Shown here: positions 33,303-46,115 of the stretch, in pieces
Position numbering within the stretch: the first letter of the stretch is position 1
Layout of the letters: every line of letters starts with the position of its first letter
Assembly (NCBI GenBank): GCA_947034885.2
Contig: OX344749.2
Coordinates: 38,345,682-38,409,681, forward strand
Source: Thuidium tamariscinum
Lineage: Eukaryota; Streptophyta; Bryopsida; Hypnales; Thuidiaceae
DNA length: 64,000 nt
Direction of reading: 5' to 3'
Program-made: the position numbers and the translations under genes
Notes under the pieces: generated by a model
Database searches by the model: none
Told to the model about the DNA's origin: nothing
Seen by the model: only the letters and a program-made list of their open reading frames with translations

Positions 33303-34382
33303 TTTGTCTTATTACATTCCCATATTTCTAAATTTCATTTCGCAACTACTTTGCAACTATTTTGCAACTACAACAATTTACATGCATGTCAATGTTGGTA
33401 CAAATGTAGAGAGTTATAGTTGTAAGGTAGTTGCATAGGACATGTAGTTGCATTTTAGTTTGTTGTGGCTGACATGTTTTTCTTTTAATGAGGGGAGTAT
33501 AAGCATCTCTTGGATGTCCCATAAAAAATCATAACAATAATTTTTGTCTTGCTTTCATGTAGGACATTTATAAAAAGTTTCAAACTAAATTTTTTTTATC
33601 ATTATTGAAATTTAGAAGCTAAAAATAGAAAGTATAGACATTCTTTCGGCAAAAAAATATTGTATACAACCAATAATACGACACTAGTAGGTCTTACATC
33701 AAATTGGCTAGAAGACAAGTCTTTAGTAGTCAGAGGATTCTTTTGTAAATTTTTTTAAAAACAACCTACCACTACAGAACTTAATGTTCTCGCAAACATC
33801 ATTTTTGACGTAAAAACATGTGTTGCTATATTGCATATCACCTAAAATCTATCACCTAAAACATGAGTTTCTAATAGTGGAATAATGAACATACTCATTA
33901 CACACGTGCATAAAATATCCCTAACTTTGGAAAGTTGATTTGGCATCTGCAATGCCACAACAATCTCCTACATAACATTAAAAGAAAAATAAATATGAAT
34001 CAAATAAGAAATGAAAAAAATAATTGAAAAAATAATAATTAAGAAAAATTACCTTCACAAGCATATGGACATTAGCTTCATAGATGTACAAGCCATTGCT
34101 ACTAGTGATCCATGGATCATTGGAACTACAGATCCATGGATCATTGGGACTAGCGATCCATGGATCATTGGGACTAACAATTCAGGCCTGTCTTTAGAGC
34201 TAACTATTTCTACAATTCTCTAGAGCATATTATAAACTCCCACTTGCAGAAAATAAGAATCTTTGTATTTGCAATGTAAGTCTTCATCTATACCATGCTT
34301 TTGGTTTGAATCTTAATGAGCTAGCACATGAGGATTCAATATTTAGTTGTCTACCCTATTCAATATTGAGAGCACACATTGT
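33303..34382. other. AT-rich intergenic DNA with a half-copy of the 34383 hairpin
   Basis: No gene. Around 33795-33870, CATCATTTTTGACGTAAAAA and CACCTAAAACATGAGTTTCT match the right arm of the hairpin at 34383-34566. Short TTGCAACTA repeats occur near 33345-33470. Confidence 0.5.
34107..34178 (+). repeat. 24-bp tandem repeat, three units
   Basis: Units GATCCATGGATCATTGGNAC plus four bases at 34107, 34131 and 34155. Because 24 is divisible by three, the overlapping open frame repeats DPWIIGTS; no other evidence of coding exists. Confidence 0.9.
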
Positions 34383-34566
34383 AAGAAATTCATGTTTTAG
34401 GTGATGTATTTTAGGTGACATTCAATGTAGCAACACTTGTCTTTACGTCAAAAATGATGTCCGCCATAACATCTTGATGGCGGACATCATTTTTGATGTA
34501 AAAACATGTTTTGCTACATTGAATGTCACCTAAAATACATCACCTAAAACATGAGTTTCTTATAGT
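34383..34566. repeat. Long palindrome (fold-back), about 180 bp
   Basis: The left arm TCATGTTTTAGGTGATGTAT returns as ATACATCACCTAAAACATGA. The centre CATCATTTTTGA/TCAAAAATGATG surrounds CCGCCATAACATCTTGATGGCGG. Arms are about 80 bp with few mismatches; the outer end TTTCTTATAGT resembles the CACTATAAGAAA ends of CACTA-type elements. Confidence 0.8.
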
Positions 34567-37333
34567 AACAATGTTCGTTATAAATGGCTTTGCAAGATCT
34601 ATCATAATCAGTTTGAGGTCTCTATCGAATTTAGGCCTTAGCCTAGTTGGATTAATTATGAACCTTGGTATCACAAAATGAATTATAGCAAATTGCAAAA
34701 AAAATGTAAACCAAAGTCAAACATGAAGACTGTAGAAAAATTGTAGCTTTTTAAAAGTTGATAATTAAAAAACGTCTGAGCAAGAACAAGACAAACAACA
34801 AATTTTAATCCACTACCAAACCCAAGAATCCAAGAAAGTGGAAAATGATTTCAAAACATTTCAAAACAAAAAAGAAATGACTGCATTACACACAATAACA
34901 ATAAGACCAACAGGGCGTGATTACCATGGTAGCTAGTTAGGGCGGACTTTGTCAATTGTATAGTTGTAGAGGCTCATAAAGATACTTGCCACTTTTTTTT
35001 TTCCTTGCCCCATTTCTTTGCCTTTTATTTATTTTTGGATGATGAAATTGCATTTATTTTCCTAACCATTTGGATTTCTTACCATATGTGAGGGTTAATT
35101 CTAGTAGTGAGTTGTCAAAATACTTTAAAGTAATTACACCTAAAATCAATGGAACAAGAAATTCAACAAAGCTTCCATTATTGTACTAAATTTTTTTAAT
35201 GAGATCTTATTAACAGTCAAAAGGGGATTCTAGATTATCTTACAATGCATTTTTTGGACACCATATAAATAAATTATAAGAATCCAAAGTGTTGAAAATA
35301 GGTGTTTTTAAAACCAATCTTGTATTTTCATGGACAGTGGACGTACATTTTAACCTCTAAAATTCCTTGACCATATTTTCACCAAAATACTTCAAAATTG
35401 CCTTTTCCAATACTAGTAGTGAAGTTTAGGGAAAAAGAACATTTTTGGATACATGTAGCTATATAATCTTGTAGTACACTAATTTGAAAAAATATGAAAA
35501 TAATTTAGAAACTTCCACCATGTGGATTGTAAAATACTAGCATTTAAATTGATAAAAATCTTTCTTTTACCTTGTGAAAAATTGGACAATTGCACTTCAC
35601 AAGCTCACATTTGTATAGAAAAATGTCAAATATGATGGTGCTTGTTTGGATTCATTCTTCAAGTCAAGCTGGCTACATGCTTGAAAAATTTGAGATCATT
35701 TGGAATTGTACAATATATAGGGAAACAATACTAAGTAGAAAGAAGTAGAGATTGATACAAAACCTAAATTGTTAACAATTTAGTTATGAAATTGAATAAT
35801 GCCAATCCCAATGGTTGTAGTGTTATAATAAAGAATCTAAATCCTATAATATTATTTTTTTCACAAAATATTCAAAATTCAAAGTTTATTTTAGAATAGA
35901 AAATCCATGATTGCCAACAAACATGAACTCCTCATAACTTTTGACTCGTTGATGAAAATGGAATGATTCATTATTTTCCTTGTATTTATAAATTTAGAAA
36001 ACCAATATCAAATTTTTGATTCTGAAAAAACGAAAAAAAATGATTTCTTTTTTATCTACCTAGATTGTTCAACTTGCAAAACAAAACTACATATTGTACA
36101 ATAATTTTTCAACCATTTAGTCAAAAGTTATAAAACTTGTTGGATCTTAAATAAAACCTCATCTCCATATTGTGTGAAATTTTTTTTTTAAATCCTTTTG
36201 TAGAGAGCTACCTAAGATTGCTATGTTGCAAAAAAAATGCAACTTGGTCTTTAGGAATTAAGCATGAATCTCTAGGGTGTGGTTTTAGAAAGGGAAAAAA
36301 AATTTAGATGTAGGTTCCTTATTCTTCATCAATGAAAGAATTAGGCAATTTGAAAGTCCATTTTAAAGTGGTTTTGGCACTTTTAATTCAACATTTTTTT
36401 TGTTTTTAGGTTTGTTACAATCTTTTTTACTCTTCATTTCCACATCTTTTTTCATCTCCGATTGGTTTTTAGACATGGTGATCAAATGCCTAGCCATTGA
36501 AGCTTTGGTACAAATGTAATTTGGATTTTTTATGTATACTATCTCCAATGATGATGCAACCAACTTCATTTCCTCCAAGGTTTCCGTTCTCCTAAGTGAA
36601 AAGATCCAAAGTTGTCTATTAAATTTGGAAAACAAATGACCTCCACCTATGATATTGATCTCATGTTCAAAATCAAGTAAATCTTAGACATTGATCTTAG
36701 GTGTTCATTACTAGCTACCATTCATTCTTGTTAGTTGTCGGCAACTACATTAGGACTTGGGTTTTGCTTTGGTTTCTAGAGTTTTGAAAATTTGGTTACA
36801 AAATTCTTGCATCATTATCAGGTTTTGTGGTTTTAGTAATAGAGTTCTTTTATCATTATTGAGTTCTAAAGCCTTTATTCATCAAAATGTGGATGCAACA
36901 TCAAGGCGATGTATGGAGGCGCAACATGTTTAAAGGGCTCTTCTTCTTTTTCTAGTTTGGAACAGAAAATATTGTCTTTTACTCTTTTGTTTTTGTGCAA
37001 TTTTTTGGTTTCTTGATGAGGGATAGAAACCTCTTACAAATCTTCTTCTAGTTTGTTAGCATTGATTTATTCAAAGAAGTTTTGAATTTGTATAGTTATG
37101 TGTAATTTGAAGTTAGTTAAATGGAATGGAAATGGAGGCAAAATATAGATTGCTCTACTTTTGTACTTTAGGATTGTTGCTAGACTTATGAATTATTGCA
37201 AGATTGGTTTTCATGTAGGGTTGGCATTTTTGGCATGCATGGAATGGTTCATTCCTAAAATTCTTTGTGTTGATTGACCAAATGTAACTTGAAGAATGCA
37301 ATTGAGACTTGGATTTGAATTTGTTGTAGTCTT
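34567..37333. other. AT-rich intergenic DNA, repeat-derived
   Basis: No gene is supported. 35640-36060 is one copy of a dispersed repeat (listed separately). A 90-codon minus-strand frame at 36363-36635 is Lys-rich, unfamiliar and isolated, and is not counted as a gene. Confidence 0.5.
35640..36060 (+). repeat. Dispersed repeat, copy A (second copy 56103-56520)
   Basis: Long collinear similarity to 56103-56520. Shared blocks include TAAATCCTATAATATTATTT against TACATCCTATAATTTTATTT, and CTCCTCATAACTTTTGACTC against TTCCTCATAACTTTTGACTC. No coding content. Related segments in opposite orientation lie near 56985-57065 and 59550-59640. Confidence 0.75.
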
Positions 37334-38708
37334 TCACTATAAGAAAACCACATTTTTGGTGTTGTTTCCAAAAAACATATCTTATTTTTGAAACATCATG
37401 TATTAAATGGTGAATGGCTATAAGAATGTCAACTTGATATGATGTTGTAGAAAACATGTGTGGCTAAGTTGAAGAACAAGAAGATGTCACTGTAGACCAA
37501 CATATTCTTAGTGATGTTTAAAAAAACAAGTTCATGTTTTTTGTGACATCTCAAAAAAACATAGACTGCCATGTCAACAAGTAGACCTATTTTGAATATA
37601 CACAAATTAATAAAAATTACTACATTCTATGGTGAAACACTAAAATGTTGACAATATGTGAAAAATTTAAAGAAAAGGCAACCACGCCACATACTTTAGG
37701 AAAAAAAGGGAAATGGATGGATGTGTAGTATGGATGAAAAGAAATTATCTTTATACAAGTGGGGTGGTAGGAAGGGAAACAATCCATATGGGATATGTAA
37801 AGCAAGAACTATGTTCAATTTAAAATGTTTGAAACAATGTGATCTAGATGTATAGAACAACATTGAAATGTTTGGATGACTCAAACAACATTTAAACATT
37901 TGAAACAACATCAATATGTATAATTGTTAAGTTGCCATATTCTAATTCGTATATCTACTGTCTCACCATGGACAAAGAATGGATATAAATATGTCTTCTC
38001 CACCCCCCATTTTCATTAACTTCCAATAAAGTAATTAATTCATTTTGCCATCAAAAATTCCCTTAGTGGTAGATGATAAATATTCTCCAATTCTATTGAA
38101 TTCAACAATTTTGCTTGTTCATTTTATTTTATTGTTTAGTTTGGTTTAATATTTAATTTTTGTCAATTTTCCTTTATGGGTAGGATAAGTACTAATTGAT
38201 GTTTCAAAAAACATCTAATTTGATGTCTCAAAGAGCAACATCAAAAAATTTTAAACAACACAAAAGTTTTCTAACAAGGCATGCTACATCATTATAATTT
38301 GAGGTTTCACATTAAAAAATTAAAGGGTCCATGTTAGTTCACAAAGACAAAGAAGGTCTATATCAAAAATTATAGGGGTCGACATCACTTTTTTTTCTAC
38401 ATCCATGTCATAGCCTCAAGTGAGAAGGGGTTGGATGAAAAAAGTTCACGCATATTAAAAAAAAGCTTATGTATTAAAGCTTTGTATCCCTCTATATGTC
38501 ACATTTTTCAAAGCTTAGAAGATCCCATTTTATTGGATGTCTTTAAGAAATAAGCTAACATTAGGCACATTATTTGAGATTTTAGAATGTTTTTTTTTGT
38601 TCATCTAGCATGATAGATTTTAGATGATATCAACATTCATCCTACTCACATCAAACAAAACTCAAACCCATGTTTTTTCACTCGTTAAAAAAACATAGGT
38701 TTCTTTTA
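37334..38708. mobile_element. Possible non-autonomous CACTA-like element
   Basis: The left end CACTATAAGAAAACCACATT is mirrored at the right by AACATAGGTTTCTTTTAGTA (reverse complement TACTAAAAGAAACCTATGTT). The interior repeats CAACATCAAAAAA-type motifs and has no gene. Only the short ends support the call and the 3-bp target duplication is not clear. Confidence 0.35.
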
Positions 38709-40080
38709 GTATTTGTTATTGTTGTCATTATTGCTTTCTTATTCATTTGTATATATATTTCTAAATGTTTAAGTTCATATGTGTAGGATCAAAATGCAAG
38801 ACCAATAAGGAGGTAGAGACATTTGAGAATGAAGTTGATGAATAGATTAGGATTTATGATTCCATGGTTGTCTCTCCAAATAAAATTAGGAGAGGTGTAG
38901 AGATTTTAGTATTGAATTTGTGGATTTTGTTTTGGAAATTTTGAAATGGTTGAAATATGACATGAGTACCCCTTTAATTTTTTTGGTAAAAGTTTTACTA
39001 CTAATAGGAAAATGACATGTATATCTCCTATGTTCATTAATATATGGTTTTTTGAAAAACAATAGTTTTATCACTATCCACTCAAAAGACCTCGAGAGAT
39101 CACCCTCAATTTTTTTTAAACTATGTGAATTTAAAGATAGGGTCCATTTAATTCAAAGGGATAAATTTTATATAATATGTAGGGCTACTATAGGGTCCTT
39201 GAAATGCCACATACCCTATTATATGTAAATCAAGCTATGTAAAACCTTTATTTAATAGGAATTTTTTTAATACATTAGCCTTTACAAATAGGGTCCATAC
39301 AAATCTTTTGTAGTACAATTAATATAGATGTGGAATTTTTTTTAAATGAATGATCAAACCTATACAATTTAGTAAATCTAGCAATTTTTTTCTTGAAATT
39401 TGTTGTAGTTGTCAAATAATTCTAGATTATTTAATCCTTCTAGCTTGTACCAATCTTTCTATACGTGCACCAATAATGCGATAGCCTATTATTTGTCTAA
39501 TTTTAAATTATACTAAAATATTAGTAGTGCATATATCAAAAAAAATAAGTGTACATATAAGACATTATTTTTATGGTGTGAATTGTTTGTGGATATGAAA
39601 AAATTAGATATGTAAGTTTTGTATATAAGATAGACCAACTATAAAAACCACATGAGTCCAAATTGGTCTCTTTATATTTAAAAATATGATAATTTAAATG
39701 CTATAATAAATAGAAATATCTCCAAATTAAATACCCTTTTAACTGAGGTGTATATTTGAAATTACAAGGAGTAATCTCCCTGGGTCAAAAGATTGTCATA
39801 AATTCAATAATGACTTTGCTTCATCTATGTGAGCCTCCCATGTACATTGGAAATGGGTACATCCAACTCTCCCTTCAGGCTTCCAATCATTTCTTCTCCC
39901 TCCAAATATAATACTTTAGTTTGAAATGTATCTAGCATTTTTGTTATTTTCTTTGGAATCTCTACTTTGTTTCTCAACTTTTCATTTCTATGCCTAAGGT
40001 GGAAACACCTAAATCACAACTTGTTTTCATTTTTTTAAAGTACCAAAGTAGCAATATAAAATGTTATAGTGGTACTAAGT
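38709..40080. other. AT-rich intergenic DNA, no gene seen
   Basis: Roughly 70% A+T, short open frames only, no recognised repeat or RNA gene. Confidence 0.5.
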
Positions 40081-40782
40081 AATTGCAAGAAACACTTGTC
40101 TTATTTTTGTCCCCTTAGCCTTGAATAAGTGATTTTTTACTAATAACTTTTGCATCATTTGTCCATTTCATACAAAACTTGAAATAAATTTAAATATAAT
40201 ATTTCTAGACACTAAATAATTTTCCAAAAATATTCAAAAATATTTTCCTATTTTGAAACCACCCCCAATTGGATGTCTACCTTGGTCATTTTAGGGGATT
40301 TTAGTCCTATTTTTTATTCAAAAATTCAAATTATATGCTCAAAATTGGCATGCAATGACTTCTACTAAATTTACACAAGCCCTCAAAGAGATTTTCCAAA
40401 AATAGTAAATTGTTCAACTTCCTCATGTGCTCAAAGTACACTACAAGTGCAAGTGTAGAGAACACAATCTATTTTTCACAAAGATGAAAATGGTTGAAGA
40501 AGAGCATCTTTAAGTTAGGAAAAGTGTGTTTTAAGAAAAATTAAATTTCTTTACTATTTTTGAAAACTCAAACATCAAAGCGTCTATTTTCATTGTATTT
40601 TCCATTGTGCATAACTTTTAGAATTAAACTTTCTTAAGTCGAAATTTTAAGAAATACAATATTCTCATTGCTTTTCAAATTATCCATATTTTATTTCATT
40701 TTTAAAAAATTATTATAAAAATCACAGGACTCATTGAAGTAGGCCATTTTGAGGTACAAATGGTAAGTGTTTCTTGCAACAA
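40081..40782. mobile_element. Second, diverged copy of the GCAAGAAACACTTGT MITE-like family
   Basis: The ends AATTGCAAGAAACACTTGTC and AAGTGTTTCTTGCAACAATC are inverted and match the terminal repeats of the intronic element at 10365-11083. Length (~702 bp) is similar and parts of the interior can be aligned (TTTTAGTCCTATTTTTTATT against TTTTAGTACTATTGAGTACC). More decayed than the intronic copy. Confidence 0.65.
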
Positions 40783-40976
40783 TCTCACTCTAAATTTCAA
40801 CATCCGTCTATACATTACATAGAAAATACTACCTATAGTTTTGAAAAAGATCCATTATCTTTTTATCAAATGTAACTATGCATGTGTTTCATGAAATTAA
40901 AAAATAATAATATTTCTTTTGTAAAAATACTAAAGAAACACTAGCCATTTAAAAAAATAGAGGAAGCACCATATAA

Positions 40977-40996
40977 ATATATATATATATATATAA

Positions 40997-41031
<35 letters not shown>

Positions 41032-41034
41032 ATT
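40977..41034. repeat. Compound (AT)n(CT)n(AT)n microsatellite
   Basis: TA repeats, then about ten CT repeats, then TA repeats, flanked on both sides by ATAATTCT. Confidence 0.95.
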
Positions 41035-44000
41035 CTATTTTTGTCCACAATCTTGCAATTTTATACCAAAAATTCCAAATCATGAAGTTAATAGAACTTG
41101 CCAAAGTTCTCAAAAAGCCTGAAGTGGAGTCCTTGGTCCTTTCAGGATTAATTTAAATTTTATGGTGAGAAAAATCATAATAATTTGTAGTCACTTTGGA
41201 TCCAAATTATTTTTTCCTAGTGCAATATGTCACTAAAAAGCCAAAAAAAAACCCTCAAACTATCCATATAAGCAATTCAACCTAGTTGAAGGTATCTTTT
41301 TCTATACAAAAGTATTTTCTCCCTACTAGCATTTTGAAATTCATAAATTTTTAAAAAAGAATTAAATTTTAGATAAAATAATTGATTTCTATAAATTTCA
41401 AAGTAGAACTTTTAAAGATGCTCTAAACCACATTCTAATAAAACTAATTCAATTCAAATCTTCAAATCTAAATATAGACAACCTACGAGTTACAATTCAA
41501 TGTGGGGATAGCTTAATGGTTCTTTTAGGGGACACTTTAAAAGACGTCTATTGTGCAAAAGTGGGTACATGGGTGAAAATGGACATGTCTACCTAATTTG
41601 CTATTATTAGTTTAGTTTAATTTTCATAGTTTTCTTGTTGGCAAATATAAAGAAATTCCAACAAGTACTAGAGAACGTGACATTTGAATATCATATGCAA
41701 AAATTATGAAGGATCAAAAGTTTGGTTTTAAAACAATTTTTTCTACATCAGAATATACATGATTTTTGAGACGTAAACGATACATGAATGAATATTTCTA
41801 CATTCAGTTTTTAGAGATAACATCATTTGTATCCTCCAAATAATACAAAATTTCAGATTTTTTTCAATGAAAAATTGAAATTATAGTTAATTTGGAATTG
41901 AAAATTTTTTAAAAACTTATATTGAATACATATAATACATTTCAAAAATCTAAAATGTTCCCTACAAATGTATATGATATTTTAGACCATTAGGGTGCAA
42001 AAATGTTAATTATGCATATCATTCTTAATTAAGGAAATTAGTGCTTTGTCATAATAGGCCCAAAGTTCAAACTAGAAATTTCAGGGGAACAAACTCAAAA
42101 CAATCTTCTAAAACCTTGAATTAATTGATCACTCAAAACACATGTTTCTTATAGTAATAGCTAGTCACCACATTTAGGCTCTTAAAGACCTATTATAGGG
42201 CTATTATAAGGTTACTTTGAATTTATTTAATACTTATGTACATTGGCTAAAATATGGATATCAAAATTTGACTTTATATATTCATTCAATAGTAGAAGTA
42301 TTTTGGATTTTTAATTTTTCTCTTCTAGGATATTTGTTTTTATCAATATTGATTAGTGATAATGATGATTACAATGTACTAATTAATTTGAAGTACTCTC
42401 AAAGTGCATAGTGCATTTTTAACCTTCGTCTTTCATAACATTATATATTGGTGAATATTTTAGGCCAAAAATATAACTACATGTTCAATGACAATACATT
42501 CAATTTTAAATTTAATTTAAATTAAAATTTTTACTTTAAAACTATAATTTTAAGTAGGCACAATGAACATGTTAAAGTGATTAATGAAACTTTCCTTATT
42601 ACTACTTATCAAAAGGTTAGCATCAACAATAAAATGTCCTAAGATAGCGATCACTTGTATTTTTGTGATATAAAATATTTGTACATTCATTCATTTTTAA
42701 ATAAATCTCATTATTGCTAAATACATGCACATCTACATGATAAATAGATGGTTTCATTTATAATTTTGAAGATTGAAATTTAGAAAATTAGAAGACTATT
42801 CTTTCAAGCACTTGAAGTAATACAAAGTATGTAAAATGGTACAATTTGGTCATATAGTGGACCTCCAAAGAATTGATTAGTATAAACAAATGATTTTTAT
42901 TGTTGTACTTATCAAAAACTATAAGACCTTCATTCAATAATAAAGGTAGGCTATACAATTTGTGCTATTTTGTTACAATATGATTTGTAGTACATTTCAA
43001 ACTTTAAAATGAAAATTGTTTATACATAATGGCACAAATGAATTACAACTAAATTGTGGCACAATTAAGTTGTTTTCATCAATTGACTAGGGCTCCAAAT
43101 GGTTTGACCATCTTTGGCAATCCAATTTGGGATTTATAAATTGATGCATACAAGGTCATTTCTTTGGAAGGTTGTTGCAATTGCAACTTGTTCTTGTTGC
43201 CATAGTCCCTCCATAGCTTCTTATCTTTCTCCATGAGCTTTTTAATTTCTCCCACCACCTCAATTGAATGAGCTTTGGCATTACTTCAAAGCAACTAGAT
43301 ATTTTTGTCTTATTTTTCTTCTTTGTTGCCTACCCACCCATGAACCACCTTATAACAATGTTCTATTTAAAATTTTATATTTTCATCTAAATCACATAAC
43401 ATTAGTACATTACTCAGTTGGGGTAGAAAGATCCTTGGCCTTCTAAAAGTAATGTGAAAAAATTGCAAAAATATAAAACACGATAATGAATGATTTGAAT
43501 TGTTGAATTCAATTCTATCCTTGTATAGGAATTTCATGGAAGATAATTTAATATTTTTTATTTTAACCTTCAAAGATATCTTAGTTTGTGGTTTTGTAAT
43601 ATTATAATAGCAACAAAGGAACAACAATATATCTACTATTTATCTTTTTTTTGGATAGGAATTCTTTTCAAATCTACTACATACTTTAGTCATTCTATTT
43701 TTAATGATTCATCAAATTTGAACAAATTTTAGCAATTTTGTTGCAACCAAAAATTGATATTATTTTCCAACATCTTTGCTCTCCATCCTACCTTATTATA
43801 TACATCAACAAAATATACTTATAAAGTATAAATATTTTATTGGATAATTATTCTTGAATTATTCATTGTTAGCAATTGTTTGTTTAGACAAAATATGCTT
43901 ACTTTTAATTTCTCATTTTTGGTTAGCTTGTCTCAAAAAATTGGTAGAAACTATCAATTTTGGCAAATCTAATAAATGTATTTTTAATTTTGATAGAAAC

Positions 44001-44800
44001 AATGCAACTTCTACAATTCCTTATATTGACACCAATTTTGCACCCTAACCAATAGGATTAATCAATTTCCCTTTAAAAAATGATAGTCACACTTTTATTC
44101 TAAAACAACAACTATACTTGAACCTTAAATGGCTATCCACCTTCACCTTAAACCACGACAATATTTCAAGGGCAACCATTTTGAAAGCAATCAATAGAAG
44201 TAGCCAAGGACTTTGTGTTCTAAAATCAAATGACCTAAGTACACATTTTACACTTTCAACTTTGAAAATTTATAAAAAAATTGTGTAAATATCAAAAAAC
44301 TATTAAACAACTACACTTGGATTTCTCTTCTCATAAAAAGGCAAGCATTGTTCTTTAAAATAATCATCATTTGGACATCCACTAAGGGATTGAAAAAGTG
44401 GTCTTTTGAGGTGTTTCTACCTTTTAACCCTTTTCGGTGTCAATGTACCATCGAAACTTAAGAGTGTTTCACACTACATTCTAAGCACCAGCTTCCTTCC
44501 TCCCAATTCAAGTCCAAACCTCAACTTCATTGAGTTGTAGAAGGTGGGTTATGATTAAGAAATGTGATTTTTGGAACTTCTTAGTGTGAAAGTCAAAGTG
44601 ACAACTTTGAGTTCCAATTTGGGGCATGTATAATAATCCATAGCATTAAAATTCATTTTGGGGGCACTTATAGCATCAAACTTGCTTTGAATATATTTGA
44701 AGAGATGAGGAGAGCTCATATGGTGGTTTCTTCCTAATTTTATATTCAAAACAATAGTTCAAAGTTGGAGGTTGAATCAGGTTTCCACTTTTCCTAAGTT
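41035..44800. other. AT-rich intergenic DNA, no gene seen
   Basis: No credible coding, RNA or structural feature except faint similarity at about 41610-41720 (CTTGTTGGCAAATATAAAGA, CATATGCAAAAATTATGAAG) to the interior of the 44801 element family. Confidence 0.5.
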
Positions 44801-45073
44801 AAGGTGGGTACACCTAAAAGCGCCACTTTTTGGTACTGTGCCTAATAACTATTACTGGTTTGATTGAATTTTATATAGTCTTCTTGGCAAGTGAAAGCTT
44901 GTTCCAATGCACAAAAAAACGCAGCATTTGGATACAATATGCAAAAGTTTTTAAGGTTCAAAGTCTATTTCTAAAAGCGCTCCAACCATACAGGTACATA
45001 ATGGAATTCAGAAATGTACAGCAACTATAGATGGCGCTTTTAGGTGAGGTGCAATTTTGGGTGTACCCACATT
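44801..45073 (+). mobile_element. MITE-like dispersed repeat, copy 2
   Basis: The left end AAGGTGGGTACACCTAAAAG is inverted at the right end, CAATTTTGGGTGTACCCACA. A second inner pair is AAAAGCGCCA against TGGCGCTTTTAG. The interior matches the elements at 12320-12583 (same strand) and 60276-60556 (opposite strand). Confidence 0.75.
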
Positions 45074-45271
45074 ACATCCAATTCAGCTTCCTAAGTCTAA
45101 CTTCCTTAGCACCCAAACTCCCTCAAAGTGTTGCCATGTAGGCACCATGGAGTGATGAGGGACTTGAGACTTAGGATGTTTGAAGCCCTGGATCTGAATT
45201 TTCAACTCTCCAGCAATAAGATTTTGGGAATTGAGCGGGACTTGGGACGTAGAGTGAAGCACCCCTTATGC

Positions 45272-45487
45272 TCAACGGTCTATCCGGTGTGCTACCTCGC
45301 CACAATCGGCTGCACCTGCTTGAGGAAGCTGCAGCAGCCGCTCGTTGATCTCGGCCTTGAGCATTACAATTGCAGGCACAGCAGAAGCAACAGCATTCCC
45401 TTCCCCTGTGCTCGTTCCCTCTTGTTCTTCTGCATCGATTACAATCAGCACAATCATCAATTTCCCCATTGCAATGCCGAAGCTCAA
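45272..45487 (-). CDS. Short open frame of unknown nature (71 aa)
   Basis: MSFGIAMGKLMIVLIVIDAE... to ...KAEINERLLQLPQAGAADCG. It is more GC-rich than its surroundings and has plausible protein composition, but no domain is recognised. It directly abuts the 130-bp minisatellite. Could be a gene fragment. Confidence 0.2.
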   Translation of the reverse strand: MSFGIAMGKLMIVLIVIDAEEQEGTSTGEGNAVASAVPAIVMLKAEINERLLQLPQAGAADCGEVAHRIDR

Positions 45488-46115
45488 GTTCGTCTCGAAA
45501 TTATGGTTTTAGAATTAGAGTTTAGGACTTCTCTCTCGTGTGGTGATGGATGGTTGCTGGATACGCTGTCTGAGAAGGAATCATTTTTATGGATTCTAAT
45601 TGCTCAGTTGCAAAGGTGAAGCTCGACCAAGTTCACATTAAAATTCAGTGTGGGATTTAGGGTTTCTCTCGTGATGTTGGATTGTCGCTGGCTATGGTGT
45701 CTGAGAAGGAGCCATTTTGGTGGATTGGAATTTCTCAGTTGCGAAGGTGAAGCGCAAACGAAGTTCATATCGAAATTGAGGATTGGGGGGTTAGGATTTC
45801 TCTCATGTAGTGATGGATTGTTGCTGGTTATGTTGTCTGAGACGGAACCATTGTGATGGATTATAGTTGCCCATTTGCATAGCTGAAGCTCAATAACTTC
45901 ATATTGTAATTTACAGTTAGGGCTGTGGTTTTGCTCTCATATGGTGATAGATCTTCACTGGCGTCCGAGAAGGAGCCCATTGTGATGATTCCAAACTGCT
46001 CAATTGTAAAGCTGAAGCTCAACCAACTTCATTTCGAAATTAGAGTTAGGGCTTATGATCACTCTCATGTGTGCATGGTATCTTAGAAGGAACCACAGTG
46101 ATGAATTCTAACCAT
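45480..46115 (+). repeat. Minisatellite of ~130-bp units, about 4.8 copies
   Basis: Units begin with GAAGCTCAA or GAAGCTCGA at about 45480, 45618, 45749, 45882 and 46012. Each carries TTCTCTC-TGTGGTGATGGAT-type and GTCTGAGAAGGA-type segments in the same order. The last unit runs into the 3' end of the minus-strand gene at 46108-46869. Confidence 0.85.

Noticed and set aside
34011-34223. Frame with DPWIIGTS repeats
   Set aside because: The repeat is 24 bp so any frame repeats; no start context, codon bias or neighbour supports coding.
36363-36635. 90-codon minus-strand frame
   Set aside because: Lys-rich and isolated in AT-rich DNA; no homology or splice context recognised.
45480-46115. CRISPR-like array
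   Set aside because: Units are ~130 bp and diverged along the whole length, with no short conserved repeat and unique spacers; the genome is eukaryotic.
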